Source of the DNA: Streptomyces sp. DG2A-72
Lineage (GTDB): Bacteria > Actinomycetota > Actinomycetes > Streptomycetales > Streptomycetaceae
Assembly (NCBI RefSeq): GCF_030499575.1
Contig: NZ_JASTLC010000001.1
Span: forward strand, 8,084,001-8,148,000
Direction: 5' to 3'
Length of the DNA stretch: 64,000 nucleotides
Shown: in pieces, positions 28,341 through 36,977 of the stretch
Layout of the letters: every line of letters begins with the position of its first letter
How positions within the stretch are numbered: position 1 is the first letter of the stretch
Translations under genes and position numbers: made by a program
Notes under the pieces: generated by a model
Told to the model about the DNA's origin: nothing
What the model saw: the letters and a program-made list of their open reading frames with translations, nothing else
The model's database searches: none

Positions 28341-29275
28341 GCATGGCCGGATCCCTCCTCGCCCCCGCGCCCCCGGCCCCGGGCCCGGCGACCCCCACCA
28401 CCCGCAAGGGACGGCTGCGCCGCACGCTGTCCGAGCGCCGCACCCGCTTCGGGCTGCTCAACGCCGCCCCCGTCGTCATCTACCTGCTGGTGCTGTTCGT
28501 CTTCCCGATCTTCAGCACCCTGCTCCTCAGCTTCAAGGGCGAGGAGGGCGGCTGGACGCTGCACTGGTACACGGACGCACTCCAGGGCTCCAACCTGGAA
28601 GTCCTCCTCACCACGCTGCGGATCTCCGCCGAAACCTCGCTGCTGAGCCTGGTCATCGGGTTCCTGCTGGCCGCCGCCGTCTCCCGGCTCAAGCCGCTGT
28701 GGGCGGGCCTGGTGATGGTCATCGTCATCGTGCCGCACTTCATCAGCGCGCTGGTGCGCACCTACGGCTGGATCATCCTGCTCGGTGAACACGGCGTCAT
28801 CAACAACGCCCTGACGGACCTGGACGTCCCCGGCGCCCCGTTCCAGATGCTCTACAACGAGCTGGGCGTGGTCATCGGCACCACCTCGGTGATGCTGCCG
28901 TACACCGTGCTGCTGCTGTACGCGGTCATGAAGGGCATCGACCGCAGGCTGCCCGCCGCCGCGGCCAGCATGGGCGCCGGACGGCTGACGATCTTCCGCC
29001 GGGTCTACCTGCCCATGGTCGCCCCCGGCCTGGTCAACGCGGGAATCCTGTGCTTCATCCTCTGCCTCGGCTACTACCTGACCCCCGCCCTCATGGGCGG
29101 CCCGAAGCAGACCATGGTCGCCTCGCTCATCAGCGAGCAGGTCATGAAGCAGAGCCAGTGGAACGGCGCCGCCGCGCTCGGCATCATCCTGCTGCTCCTC
29201 ACCTTCGCCGGTCTGCTCCTGCTGCGGCTCATCAAGGTCGTGACCGAGGCCGCGAAGAGTCGAGGTATCTCATGA
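28337..29275 (+). CDS. PotB-type ABC transporter permease
   Basis: 312-residue membrane permease. After a Pro/Ala-rich cytoplasmic N-terminus come about six membrane segments, starting with PVVIYLLVLFVFPIFSTLLL near residue 50. The EAA-type ATPase-contact loop is AAAASMGAGRLTIFRRVYLP (near 215-234). ATG 28337 overlaps the ATPase stop, and its own TGA overlaps the start of the next permease. Pairs with PotC to form the channel. Confidence 0.88.
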   Translation: MSMAGSLLAPAPPAPGPATPTTRKGRLRRTLSERRTRFGLLNAAPVVIYLLVLFVFPIFSTLLLSFKGEEGGWTLHWYTDALQGSNLEVLLTTLRISAETSLLSLVIGFLLAAAVSRLKPLWAGLVMVIVIVPHFISALVRTYGWIILLGEHGVINNALTDLDVPGAPFQMLYNELGVVIGTTSVMLPYTVLLLYAVMKGIDRRLPAAAASMGAGRLTIFRRVYLPMVAPGLVNAGILCFILCLGYYLTPALMGGPKQTMVASLISEQVMKQSQWNGAAALGIILLLLTFAGLLLLRLIKVVTEAAKSRGIS

Positions 29276-30138
29276 TCGCGCTGCGCTCGACCCTGACCGG
29301 GCGGATCTGCCTGACCGTCGCCTCCACGCTGATCCTGCTGTTCCTCGCCTTGCCGATCGTCCTCATCGTCGTCACCTCCTTCGGCAGCGACGCGTTCGGC
29401 TCCTTCCCGCCGGACTCCTGGACGCTCGGCTGGTACAAGTCACTGTTCGCCGACGGCAGCAAGTGGCCGGCCGCACTCTCCCTGAGCGCCCTGGTCGCCT
29501 CTCTGACCACCGTGTTCTCGCTCGTCCTGGGCATCACGGCGGCGACCGCGCTGGTCCGCAGCGACCTGCCGCTGCGCTCGGCGGTCTACGGTCTTGTCCT
29601 CGCCCCGCTGGTGATCCCCCAAGTCGTCATCGCCCTCGGCCTGTTCCTGCTCTTCGAGCCGGCCGCGATGCTCGGCAGCCCGATCGCCATCGCCCTCGGC
29701 CACACCGTGCTCGCCGCACCGATCGCCGTGATGATCCTCATGGCCACGCTGAAGGGCATCGACGAACGGCTGGAGGACGCGGCGGCCAGCATGGGCGCGA
29801 GCCGCCTCACGGTCGCCCGGCGCATCACGCTCCCGCTGGCCATGCCCGGCATGATCGCCGCCGCGATCTTCTCCTTCATCACCAGCTTCGACGAGTTCTT
29901 CATCTCCATGTTCCTGTCCTCGGTGGACACCGTGACCCTGCCCGTCCAGGTCTTCAACGTCCTCCAGTTCGACGTAGACCCGTCGGTGACGGCCATCAGC
30001 GCGGTGCTCATCGCGGTCGCCGTCCTGGCCCTCGCCCTGGTCGCCGCCGTACGCCGGCTCGGCGGCTCCGGCAAGCAGGGCGGTCTGCTGCCGACGGAGC
30101 CCGCCGTGGGCCTGTCCACCGGGAGTGACCCCGAATGA
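29272..30138 (+). CDS. PotC-type ABC transporter permease
   Basis: 288-residue permease with about six membrane spans (first around STLILLFLALPIVLIVVTSF) and an EAA loop DAAASMGASRLTVARRITLP near residues 172-191. The region SFDEFFISMFLSS is typical of PotC. ATGA overlaps join it to the gene before and the aminotransferase after, so transporter and catabolic enzyme are made together. This supports a shared substrate. Confidence 0.88.
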   Translation: MIALRSTLTGRICLTVASTLILLFLALPIVLIVVTSFGSDAFGSFPPDSWTLGWYKSLFADGSKWPAALSLSALVASLTTVFSLVLGITAATALVRSDLPLRSAVYGLVLAPLVIPQVVIALGLFLLFEPAAMLGSPIAIALGHTVLAAPIAVMILMATLKGIDERLEDAAASMGASRLTVARRITLPLAMPGMIAAAIFSFITSFDEFFISMFLSSVDTVTLPVQVFNVLQFDVDPSVTAISAVLIAVAVLALALVAAVRRLGGSGKQGGLLPTEPAVGLSTGSDPE

Positions 30139-31526
30139 CCACCAGCACCCGCGCCCCGGCCGGTGAGCTGTCCGCCACCGCGGCCAGACACCTCCTGCTC
30201 AACATGACCCCCAACGGCTCGCTCGGCCCCGAGGGCGAGAACCTCCTCGTCGTCCGGCGGGGCGAGGGCCCCTACGTCGACGACGCCGACGGCAGGCGCT
30301 ACATCGACGGCCTGTCAGGGCTGTACTGCTGCCAACTCGGCTACTCCTACGGCCCCGAGTTCGCCGAGGCCGCCGAACGGCAGCTGCGCGAACTGTGCTA
30401 CAGCCCGCTGTGGACCTCCTCCGCGCACCCGACGGCGATCGAACTCGCCGAACGGCTCTCCCGGATCGCCCCCGTCGACATCGAGCACACCTTCTTCTCC
30501 AGCGGCGGCGCCGAAGCCGTCGAGACCGCCTGGAAGATCGCCCGCCGCTACCACGCCCTGCGCGGGGAGCCGGGCCGGGTGAAGGCGATCGCCCGCCGCG
30601 GCGCCTACCACGGGCTGACCATCGGCACCCTGTCCCTCACCGACGACCCCGGGCTGACGGAGCCGTACGGCCCGCCCGCGATCGACACCCGGTTCGTGTC
30701 GAACACCAACCGCTTCGGCTTCGCCCCGGAGTTGACGGACGACGACCTGTACACGGCCCGGCTGCTCGCCGAGCTGGAGGCCGCGATCCTCGCCGAGGGC
30801 CCGGAGACGATCGCGATGCTGATCGCCGAGCCGGTGCAGAACCGGGGCGGCTGCATCACCCCACCGACCGGTTACTGGCAGGGACTTCGCGCACTGGCCG
30901 ACCGGTACGGCTTCCTGCTCGTCGCCGACGAAGTGATCACCGCCTTCGGCCGGCTGGGGGAGTGGTTCGGCGGTGACCGCTACGGCGCCCGCCCGGACCT
31001 CGTCACCGTCGCCAAGGGCATCACGGCCGGATATGCCCCGATGGGGGCAACCCTGGTCAGCGGTCGCGTAGTTGAGGTCATCAATCAGCCGGGCGCCGTC
31101 CTCAACCACGGCTACACCTTCGCCGGGCACCCGCTCAGCGCGGCCATCGCCCTGCGCAACCTCGAGATCATGGAGCGGGACCGGATCCTGGACAACGTCC
31201 GCGGCCTCCAGGACCATCTCGCGGCGCGCATGAACACGCTCATGGACCTGCCGATCGTCGGCGACGTCCGGGGCACCGGGTTCTTCTACTCCTGCGAACT
31301 CGCCGGTGACCTCGACGGCGGCGGCTTCGGCGACACCGCCCGAGCCGACCTGATCGCCGACCTGATCCCACGCCGGATGCGCGAGGCCGGCCTCCTCGCC
31401 CGCGTCTACAACCGGTCCGCGCCGCTGGTCCAGATCGCGCCCCCGCTGATCAGCGACCGCGCCCTGCTCGACGCAATGGCCGACATCCTCGCGCAGACCC
31501 TCGCCGAGGCGTCCGCCCGCCTGTGA
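30135..31526 (+). CDS. Class III aminotransferase (omega-amine/diamine type)
   Basis: 463-residue PLP aminotransferase resembling beta-alanine/putrescine:pyruvate transaminases. Marks are YIDGLSGLYCCQLGYSYGPE, FFSSGGAEAVETAWKIARRY, YHGLTIGTLSLT, the Asp motif LLVADEVITAFGRLG, and the PLP lysine in LVTVAKGITAGYAPMGA. The start overlaps the PotC stop (ATGA). It differs in subfamily from the GABA transaminase at 16209 and likely converts an imported amine, after N-deacylation, to an aldehyde used by the aldehyde dehydrogenase two genes later. Substrate inferred. Confidence 0.85.
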   Translation: MTTSTRAPAGELSATAARHLLLNMTPNGSLGPEGENLLVVRRGEGPYVDDADGRRYIDGLSGLYCCQLGYSYGPEFAEAAERQLRELCYSPLWTSSAHPTAIELAERLSRIAPVDIEHTFFSSGGAEAVETAWKIARRYHALRGEPGRVKAIARRGAYHGLTIGTLSLTDDPGLTEPYGPPAIDTRFVSNTNRFGFAPELTDDDLYTARLLAELEAAILAEGPETIAMLIAEPVQNRGGCITPPTGYWQGLRALADRYGFLLVADEVITAFGRLGEWFGGDRYGARPDLVTVAKGITAGYAPMGATLVSGRVVEVINQPGAVLNHGYTFAGHPLSAAIALRNLEIMERDRILDNVRGLQDHLAARMNTLMDLPIVGDVRGTGFFYSCELAGDLDGGGFGDTARADLIADLIPRRMREAGLLARVYNRSAPLVQIAPPLISDRALLDAMADILAQTLAEASARL

Positions 31527-31549
31527 CACCCGCTGTGGAAAGGAACCAC

Positions 31550-32503
31550 ATGTACTCCATCGGTCCACTGACCGTCGCCCCCGGCGAGCGCGCCCAGGGC
31601 CTCATCCCGGTCGGCACCAGCAGCTACGGCGTGGAGCTCGGCATCCCGCTGATCGTCGTCAACGGCGTCCAGGACGGCCCGGTCCTGTGCGTGGACGCGG
31701 GCGTGCACGGCGACGAGTACGACGGCCAGGAAGCCGTCCGCCGGGTCCTCGCCGAGCTCGACCCGGCCACCCTGCGCGGCACCGTCGTCGGCATCCCCTG
31801 CCTGAACACCCCGGCCTTCGAGGCGGCCGCCCGCACCAGCGGCCTCGACCACCTCAACCTCAACCGCATCTTCCCGGGCGACGCGGAGGGCTCGTACTCC
31901 CAGCGCCTGGCCGCCACCTTCGTCGAGCAGGTCGTCCCCGCCGTCGACGCCGTGGTCGACCTGCACACAGGCGGCGCCTACGGCGAGATCGCCCCGCTCG
32001 TCATCCTCCAGGGCGGCTACGAGGAGCTGGCGACGGACCTCGCCCTCGCCGCCGGGCACGAGCTGGTCTGGAAGGGCGGCAAGTGGGGCGGCACGGTCCG
32101 CCACCCCGCCCTCGCGGCCGGCAAGCCCGCCATCACCATCGAGGTCGGCGGCGGCACCTACCGCGAGGCCAACGTCGAGACGCACATGAACTCGATCCGC
32201 AACGTTCTGCGCCAACTCGGCCTGATCGACGGTGAGGTGGAGCTGCGCGACACCTACACCACCGTCTCCGGCACCTTCGCCCGCTCTGCCGCCGGCGGCT
32301 TCTTCGTCGCTCGCGCCGAGCCGGGGGAGACCTGCAAGGAAGGCGACCTGATCGCCACCATCACCGACCACTACGGCAACATGCTGGAAGAGGTCCTCGC
32401 CCCGCAGGAGGGCATCGTGCTCTGGGTGCGCCGCATCCGTACCGTCCGTCCGGGTGACGAGGTCGTCATCTTCGGTGAGGTCCAAGGGGAGATCCGGCCA
32501 TGA
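31550..32503 (+). CDS. Succinylglutamate desuccinylase/aspartoacylase family amidohydrolase (2)
   Basis: 317-residue zinc deacylase. The ligands are seen in [15 protein letters not shown] (His, Glu; near residue 53) and [12 protein letters not shown] (His, near 141), with [12 protein letters not shown] between. The C-terminal small domain (TISGTF-like [16 protein letters not shown] and [14 protein letters not shown] text) is shorter than in deacylase 1. ATG 31550 has AAAGGAA upstream. It resembles deacylase 1 in fold but not closely in sequence, so the operon probably has two different deacylation steps or two substrates. Confidence 0.8.
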   Translation: MYSIGPLTVAPGERAQGLIPVGTSSYGVELGIPLIVVNGVQDGPVLCVDAGVHGDEYDGQEAVRRVLAELDPATLRGTVVGIPCLNTPAFEAAARTSGLDHLNLNRIFPGDAEGSYSQRLAATFVEQVVPAVDAVVDLHTGGAYGEIAPLVILQGGYEELATDLALAAGHELVWKGGKWGGTVRHPALAAGKPAITIEVGGGTYREANVETHMNSIRNVLRQLGLIDGEVELRDTYTTVSGTFARSAAGGFFVARAEPGETCKEGDLIATITDHYGNMLEEVLAPQEGIVLWVRRIRTVRPGDEVVIFGEVQGEIRP

Positions 32504-33960
32504 CCGGCGAACTGCGGCTGACCGAGCTGCTGATCGACGGCAAGCAGGTGCCCGCCGCCGACGGACGCACCTTCACCGTCCTCGACCCGTCGGACGGGAC
32601 CGCCATCGCCCAGGTGGCGCTGGCGGGCAAGGCGGACGTGGACCAGGCGGTGGCGGCGGCCCGCGCGGCCTTCACGTCCCCCGAGTGGGCCCGAATGCGG
32701 GCCGCCGACCGGGGCCGCGTCCTGTACCGGATCGCCGAGGCCATCCGCTACCAGGGCGAACGGCTGGCCCGTCTGGAGAGCCAGGACGTCGGCAAACCGC
32801 TCCGCCAGGCCAAGGCCGATGTCGAGGCGGCGGCCCGCTACTTCGAGTTCTACGCGGGCGTCGCCGACAAGCTCGGCGGCACGACGATCCCTCTCGGGCC
32901 CGGTCTGATCGACTACACCGTCCGCGAGCCGATCGGCGTCTCCGGCCAGATCATCCCGTTCAACTACCCACTCCAGAACACCGCTCGCGGGTCCGCCCCG
33001 GCACTGGCCGCGGGCTGCACGGTGGTGCTCAAGCCATCGCCCGAAGCGCCGCTCACCCCGCTGGAGATCGGCAGGATCGCCCTGGAGTGCGGTCTTCCGC
33101 CAGGTGTCCTCAACGTCGTCCCCGGCGACGGCGAGACCGGCGCGGCCCTCGCCGGACACCTGGACATCAACCAGGTCACCTTCACCGGCTCGGTGCCGAC
33201 CGGCATCAAGGTCGCCCAGGCCGCCGCGGCCAACGTGGTGCCGTCCGTCACCGAGTTGGGCGGCAAGTCCCCGGTCGTCGTCTTCGCCGACGCCGACTTC
33301 GACCTCGCGCTGACCGCCGTCGCGGCCTCGGCCTTCGGCAACGCCGGCCAGACCTGCTCGGCCGGCACCCGCCTGCTGCTCCAGCGCGGCGCGGAGGAGT
33401 TCCTCGACAAGCTGGTCGCGTACGCCGCCGACCTGCGCGTCGGCCCGGGGCTCACCGACCCGGACATCGGCCCGCTGGTGGCCGCCCGGCAGCGCGACCG
33501 AGTGCTCGGCTATCTGGACCTGGCCCGCGAGGAGGGCGCCGTGGCCCGGGCCGGCGGCGGTGCGCCGTCCGACCCGGCCCTGGCCGACGGCTACTACGTC
33601 GAGCCGACCGTCCTCACCGGCCTGACCAACGACGCCCGGTGCGCCCGCGAGGAGATCTTCGGCCCCGTCATCACCGTCATCGAGTTCGACGACGCCGACG
33701 AGGCCCTGGACATCGCCAACGACAGCCCGTACGGCCTGGCTTCGTACGTCTGGACCCGCGACATCGACAAGGCGATGCGGCTCGCCGAGGGCATCCGGGC
33801 CGGCCAGGTCTACGTCAACGCCACCGGCGTCGGCACCGGCGTCGAACTCCCCTTCGGCGGCTACAAGCACAGCGGCTGGGGCCGCGAGAAGGGCCTCGCG
33901 GCGCTCGACAGCTACACGCAGACCAAGAACGTCTGCATCGGCTTCGGCAACCGGTCGTGA
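32500..33960 (+). CDS. NAD-dependent aldehyde dehydrogenase family protein
   Basis: 486-residue aldehyde dehydrogenase of the betaine/aminobutyraldehyde type. Motifs are [48 protein letters not shown], the catalytic glutamate in [18 protein letters not shown], and the nucleophile in [14 protein letters not shown]. The start overlaps the deacylase stop (ATGA). It probably oxidises the aldehyde formed by the transaminase or amine oxidase to an acid. If the product is 4-aminobutyrate-like, it could feed the GABA operon at 16.2-21.8 kb. Confidence 0.85.
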   Translation: MTGELRLTELLIDGKQVPAADGRTFTVLDPSDGTAIAQVALAGKADVDQAVAAARAAFTSPEWARMRAADRGRVLYRIAEAIRYQGERLARLESQDVGKPLRQAKADVEAAARYFEFYAGVADKLGGTTIPLGPGLIDYTVREPIGVSGQIIPFNYPLQNTARGSAPALAAGCTVVLKPSPEAPLTPLEIGRIALECGLPPGVLNVVPGDGETGAALAGHLDINQVTFTGSVPTGIKVAQAAAANVVPSVTELGGKSPVVVFADADFDLALTAVAASAFGNAGQTCSAGTRLLLQRGAEEFLDKLVAYAADLRVGPGLTDPDIGPLVAARQRDRVLGYLDLAREEGAVARAGGGAPSDPALADGYYVEPTVLTGLTNDARCAREEIFGPVITVIEFDDADEALDIANDSPYGLASYVWTRDIDKAMRLAEGIRAGQVYVNATGVGTGVELPFGGYKHSGWGREKGLAALDSYTQTKNVCIGFGNRS

Positions 33961-33982
33961 ACGCCATGAGAGGAGGCCGGTC

Positions 33983-34921
33983 ATGAGATACCGCCCGCTC
34001 GGTGAACGCGGCCCGGCCGTCTCCGTGGTGGGCGTCGGCGGCAACAACTTCGGCTCCCGCCTCGACGAGGACGGCACCAAGGCTGTCGTCCATGCCGCCC
34101 TCGACGCCGGGATCACCCTGTTCGACACCGCCGACATGTACGGCGGGCGCGGGGAGAGCGGCACCGGGCGCGGTGACGGCGAACGGCTCCTCGGCGCCGC
34201 CCTCAAGGGGCGCCGCGACGAGGTCGTGCTGGCCACCAAGTTCGGCATGGAGATGGGCCGGGACGCGGACCTGTACGGGCCGCGCGGGGCACGTGCCTAC
34301 CTGCGGCACGCAGTGGAGGCGTCACTGAGCCGGCTCGGCACCGACCGGATCGACCTGTACCAGTACCACGAGCCGGACGGCGTCACCCCGCTGGAGGAGA
34401 CCGTCGCCGCGCTCCAGGAACTGGTCGGCGAGGGCAAGATCGGCCACCTCGGCTGCTCCAACCTCCCCGCCGAGGACGTCACCGACGCCTTCGTCTCCAC
34501 CCAGGCCCGCTACCACCTGCTCGACCGCGGCGTGGAGCAGGACCTGATCCCGGCCTGCCTGCGCCACGGCGTCGGCCTGCTGCCGTACTACCCGCTGGCC
34601 AACGGCCTGCTCAGCGGCAAGTACCGGCGCGGCGAACAGCCCCCGCCCGGCAGCCGCCTGTCCTGGCGGCAGGGCTGGCTCACCGACGCGGCCCTGGACA
34701 AGGTCGAGGCGCTGACGGCATACGGCGCCGAACGCGGCCTGACCCTCCTCCAGGTCGCCGTCGGCGCACTGGCCGCCCTCCCCGCCGTCGGCTCCGTCAT
34801 CTGCGGCGCCATGACCCCCGACCAGGTCACCGCCAACGCGGCGGCGGCCGACTGGATCCCCGACCCGGCCGACCTGGCCGCACTCGACGCGATCGTCACC
34901 CCCGGCGAACGCGTCGTCTGA
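33983..34921 (+). CDS. Aldo/keto reductase
   Basis: 312-residue NADPH-dependent reductase with a TIM-barrel AKR sequence. It has the catalytic tetrad region ITLFDTADMYGGRGE (Asp, Tyr near residues 48-53), VLATKFGMEMG (Lys), and DLYQYHEPD (His), plus a C-terminal PAVGSVICGAMTPDQV cofactor loop. ATG 33983 follows agaggaggcc. It sits 22 bases after the aldehyde dehydrogenase and is probably cotranscribed. It may reduce excess aldehyde intermediate to an alcohol. Confidence 0.85.
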   Translation: MRYRPLGERGPAVSVVGVGGNNFGSRLDEDGTKAVVHAALDAGITLFDTADMYGGRGESGTGRGDGERLLGAALKGRRDEVVLATKFGMEMGRDADLYGPRGARAYLRHAVEASLSRLGTDRIDLYQYHEPDGVTPLEETVAALQELVGEGKIGHLGCSNLPAEDVTDAFVSTQARYHLLDRGVEQDLIPACLRHGVGLLPYYPLANGLLSGKYRRGEQPPPGSRLSWRQGWLTDAALDKVEALTAYGAERGLTLLQVAVGALAALPAVGSVICGAMTPDQVTANAAAADWIPDPADLAALDAIVTPGERVV

Positions 34922-34980
34922 AGCCCCCACCCCATCCCACCCCCTGGAAATCCGGAAACCGCGAGACTGAGGCGAACACC

Positions 34981-35646
34981 ATGCGAGAGATCGTCACCTT
35001 CGACGCCTATGCGACCCTGATCAACTTCGAACTCGCCCCCACGACCTTGAAGGTCCTCGAGGACCGGCTGGATCTGGACAACCTGGATGTCGACGAGTTC
35101 CTCGACGACTTCCGCGTCATGCGCTTCCAGGCCGTCCTGGAGGCCTACCGTCCGTACCACGAGATCCTGCACTCCAGCCTGCGCAACGCCATGCGTCTGC
35201 ACGGCCTGGAGTACCGCGAGTCCGACGGTGACGCACTCGTCGAGGCCGTCCCCACCTTCGGTCCCTGGCCGGAGGTCCCGGACGCGCTGCGCCGGCTGAA
35301 GACGAAGTATGAGATCGCCATCATCTCCAACACCGACGACAACCTGATCGCGCGTAACGTGGAGAACATCGGCGTCGAGTTCGACTACGTCATCACCGCC
35401 CAGCAGGCCGGCGCCTACAAGCCGGACCGCCAGACCTTCGAGTACGCCTTCAAGACCATGGGCGTCGAGCCGTCGCAGGTCATCCACACCGCCCAGGGCT
35501 GGGAGTACGACCACATCCCGACCCGCGACCTAGGCCTGAAGCGCCGGGTGTGGATCAACCGCTACGGCCGCCTCGGCAGCGCCGACTACCAGCCGTACGA
35601 CGAACTGCGCGATCTGTCCGGTCTGCCGAAGCTCCTCGGCTGCTGA
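34981..35646 (+). CDS. HAD-superfamily hydrolase, haloacid dehalogenase type II-like
   Basis: 221-residue HAD protein. The motif I nucleophile is Asp8 in TFDAYATLINF, motif II lies in AIISNTDDN, and motif III lysine in AGAYKPDRQTFEYAF. The usual acidic motif IV appears as GWEYDHIPTRDLGLKRRVWI. This resembles (S)-2-haloacid dehalogenase-like proteins, but many such genes next to amine oxidases are probably phosphatases or of unknown role. Dehalogenation should not be assumed. ATG 34981 follows a weak site (ctgaggcg). Cotranscribed with the genes on both sides. Confidence 0.8.
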   Translation: MREIVTFDAYATLINFELAPTTLKVLEDRLDLDNLDVDEFLDDFRVMRFQAVLEAYRPYHEILHSSLRNAMRLHGLEYRESDGDALVEAVPTFGPWPEVPDALRRLKTKYEIAIISNTDDNLIARNVENIGVEFDYVITAQQAGAYKPDRQTFEYAFKTMGVEPSQVIHTAQGWEYDHIPTRDLGLKRRVWINRYGRLGSADYQPYDELRDLSGLPKLLGC

Positions 35647-35675
35647 ACCTTCGTACGAATGTGAGGACGCACGCC

Positions 35676-36959
35676 ATGAAGCAGATCCCCTACTGGCTGG
35701 ACACAGCTTCCGCCCTGCCCGACCGTTCCGGCAAGGACCTGCCCGACGAGGCGGACGTGGTGGTGATCGGCGGCGGTCTCACCGGGCTGTCCACCGCCTA
35801 CCACGCCGCCCGCAAGGGGGCCAGGGCCGTCCTCGTCGAGAAGGACAAGGTCGGCTCGGGCGCCTCCGGGCGCAACGGCAGCATGTGCACCCAGGGCATC
35901 ACCATCGCCCCCGCCGAGGCCCGCAAGCGCTACGGCCAGGAGCGCGCCCGCGAGTTGTACAACGCCTTCCGCGAGGCGGTCGACGTCGTCGAGGAGCTCA
36001 CGCTCAAGGAGCGGATCGACTGCGACTTCCACCGCTCCGGGCGTCTGGGCGCGGTCTGCAAGCCCGGGCACTTCGAGGGCCTGCGGGCCAAGCAGCGCGA
36101 CCTGGCCGACAACTTCGGCCACGAGACGATCGTCCTGAGCAAGAGCGAACTGCGGGCCGAGCTCGGCACGGACTACTACCACGGCGCCCTGCTCGACCCG
36201 CTCAGCGCGGGTCTGCACGTGGGTAAGTTCGTCGGCGGCCTGGCGGACGCCGCCGAGCGTGCCGGCGCCGAGATCCACGAGCGCAACGCCGCCACCGGCC
36301 TCACCCGCCTCCCCGGTGGCGGCTTCGTGGTGGAGACCATGAACGGCGCCATCCGGGCCAAGCAGGTCATGGCGGCGACGGACGCCTACACCGACAAGTC
36401 GATGCCGTGGTTCCGCAAGCGGCTGATCAACGTCGGCAGCTTCATCATCGTCACCGAGCCGCTGGGGGAGGCGCGCGCCAAGGAACTCATCCCGAACGGC
36501 CGTCTGCTGGTCGCCCACAAGAACGTCGGCCACTACGTCCGCCTCACCCCGGACAACCGCCTCGCCTTCGGCGGCCGGGCCCGCTTCGCCCCCTCCAACC
36601 CGGCCTCCGACGTCAAGAGCGGTGACATCCTCAAGCGGGAGATGACCGAGATCTTCCCGCAGCTGGCGGGGGTGCGCATCGACTACGTGTGGGGCGGCAC
36701 GGTCGGCTTCTCCTGGGACCGCATCCCGCACGCGGGTGACGTCAACGGCCTGTACTACTCCATGGGTTACTGCGGCCACGGCGTCCAGATGGCCACGTAC
36801 ATGGGCCGCGCGGTGGCCGAGATGATGGACGGCAAGCCCGAGGCCAACCCCCTGCGCGGCCTCGGCTTTCCGAAGGTCCCCGTCCCCTTCTACAACGGCA
36901 CCCCCTGGTTCCTGCCGTTCGGCGGCGCCTACTACAAGGCGAAGGACAAGCTGCTCTGA
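35676..36959 (+). CDS. FAD-dependent amine oxidoreductase (DAO family, PuuB/OrdL-like)
   Basis: 427-residue flavoprotein. The FAD fold DVVVIGGGLTGLSTAYHAAR lies at residues about 27-46 and is followed by GSGASGRNGSMCTQG, the SGRN motif seen in gamma-glutamylputrescine oxidase and related enzymes. The C-terminal YSMGYCGHGVQMATYMGRAV closes the FAD site. Last gene of the operon; it lies 29 bases after the HAD gene, with gtgagga before ATG 35676. It is the second amine oxidase in the operon, after the sarcosine-oxidase-like first gene. Likely oxidises a primary or gamma-glutamyl-type amine. Exact substrate unknown. Confidence 0.82.
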   Translation: MKQIPYWLDTASALPDRSGKDLPDEADVVVIGGGLTGLSTAYHAARKGARAVLVEKDKVGSGASGRNGSMCTQGITIAPAEARKRYGQERARELYNAFREAVDVVEELTLKERIDCDFHRSGRLGAVCKPGHFEGLRAKQRDLADNFGHETIVLSKSELRAELGTDYYHGALLDPLSAGLHVGKFVGGLADAAERAGAEIHERNAATGLTRLPGGGFVVETMNGAIRAKQVMAATDAYTDKSMPWFRKRLINVGSFIIVTEPLGEARAKELIPNGRLLVAHKNVGHYVRLTPDNRLAFGGRARFAPSNPASDVKSGDILKREMTEIFPQLAGVRIDYVWGGTVGFSWDRIPHAGDVNGLYYSMGYCGHGVQMATYMGRAVAEMMDGKPEANPLRGLGFPKVPVPFYNGTPWFLPFGGAYYKAKDKLL

Positions 36960-36977
36960 TCCGACGCCGGCGTCCGT

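Noticed and set aside
34981..35646. Calling the HAD protein a true L-2-haloacid dehalogenase
   Set aside because: The catalytic Asp is present, but the operon context is amine catabolism and the motif IV region differs. Dehalogenase activity is not supported beyond family name.
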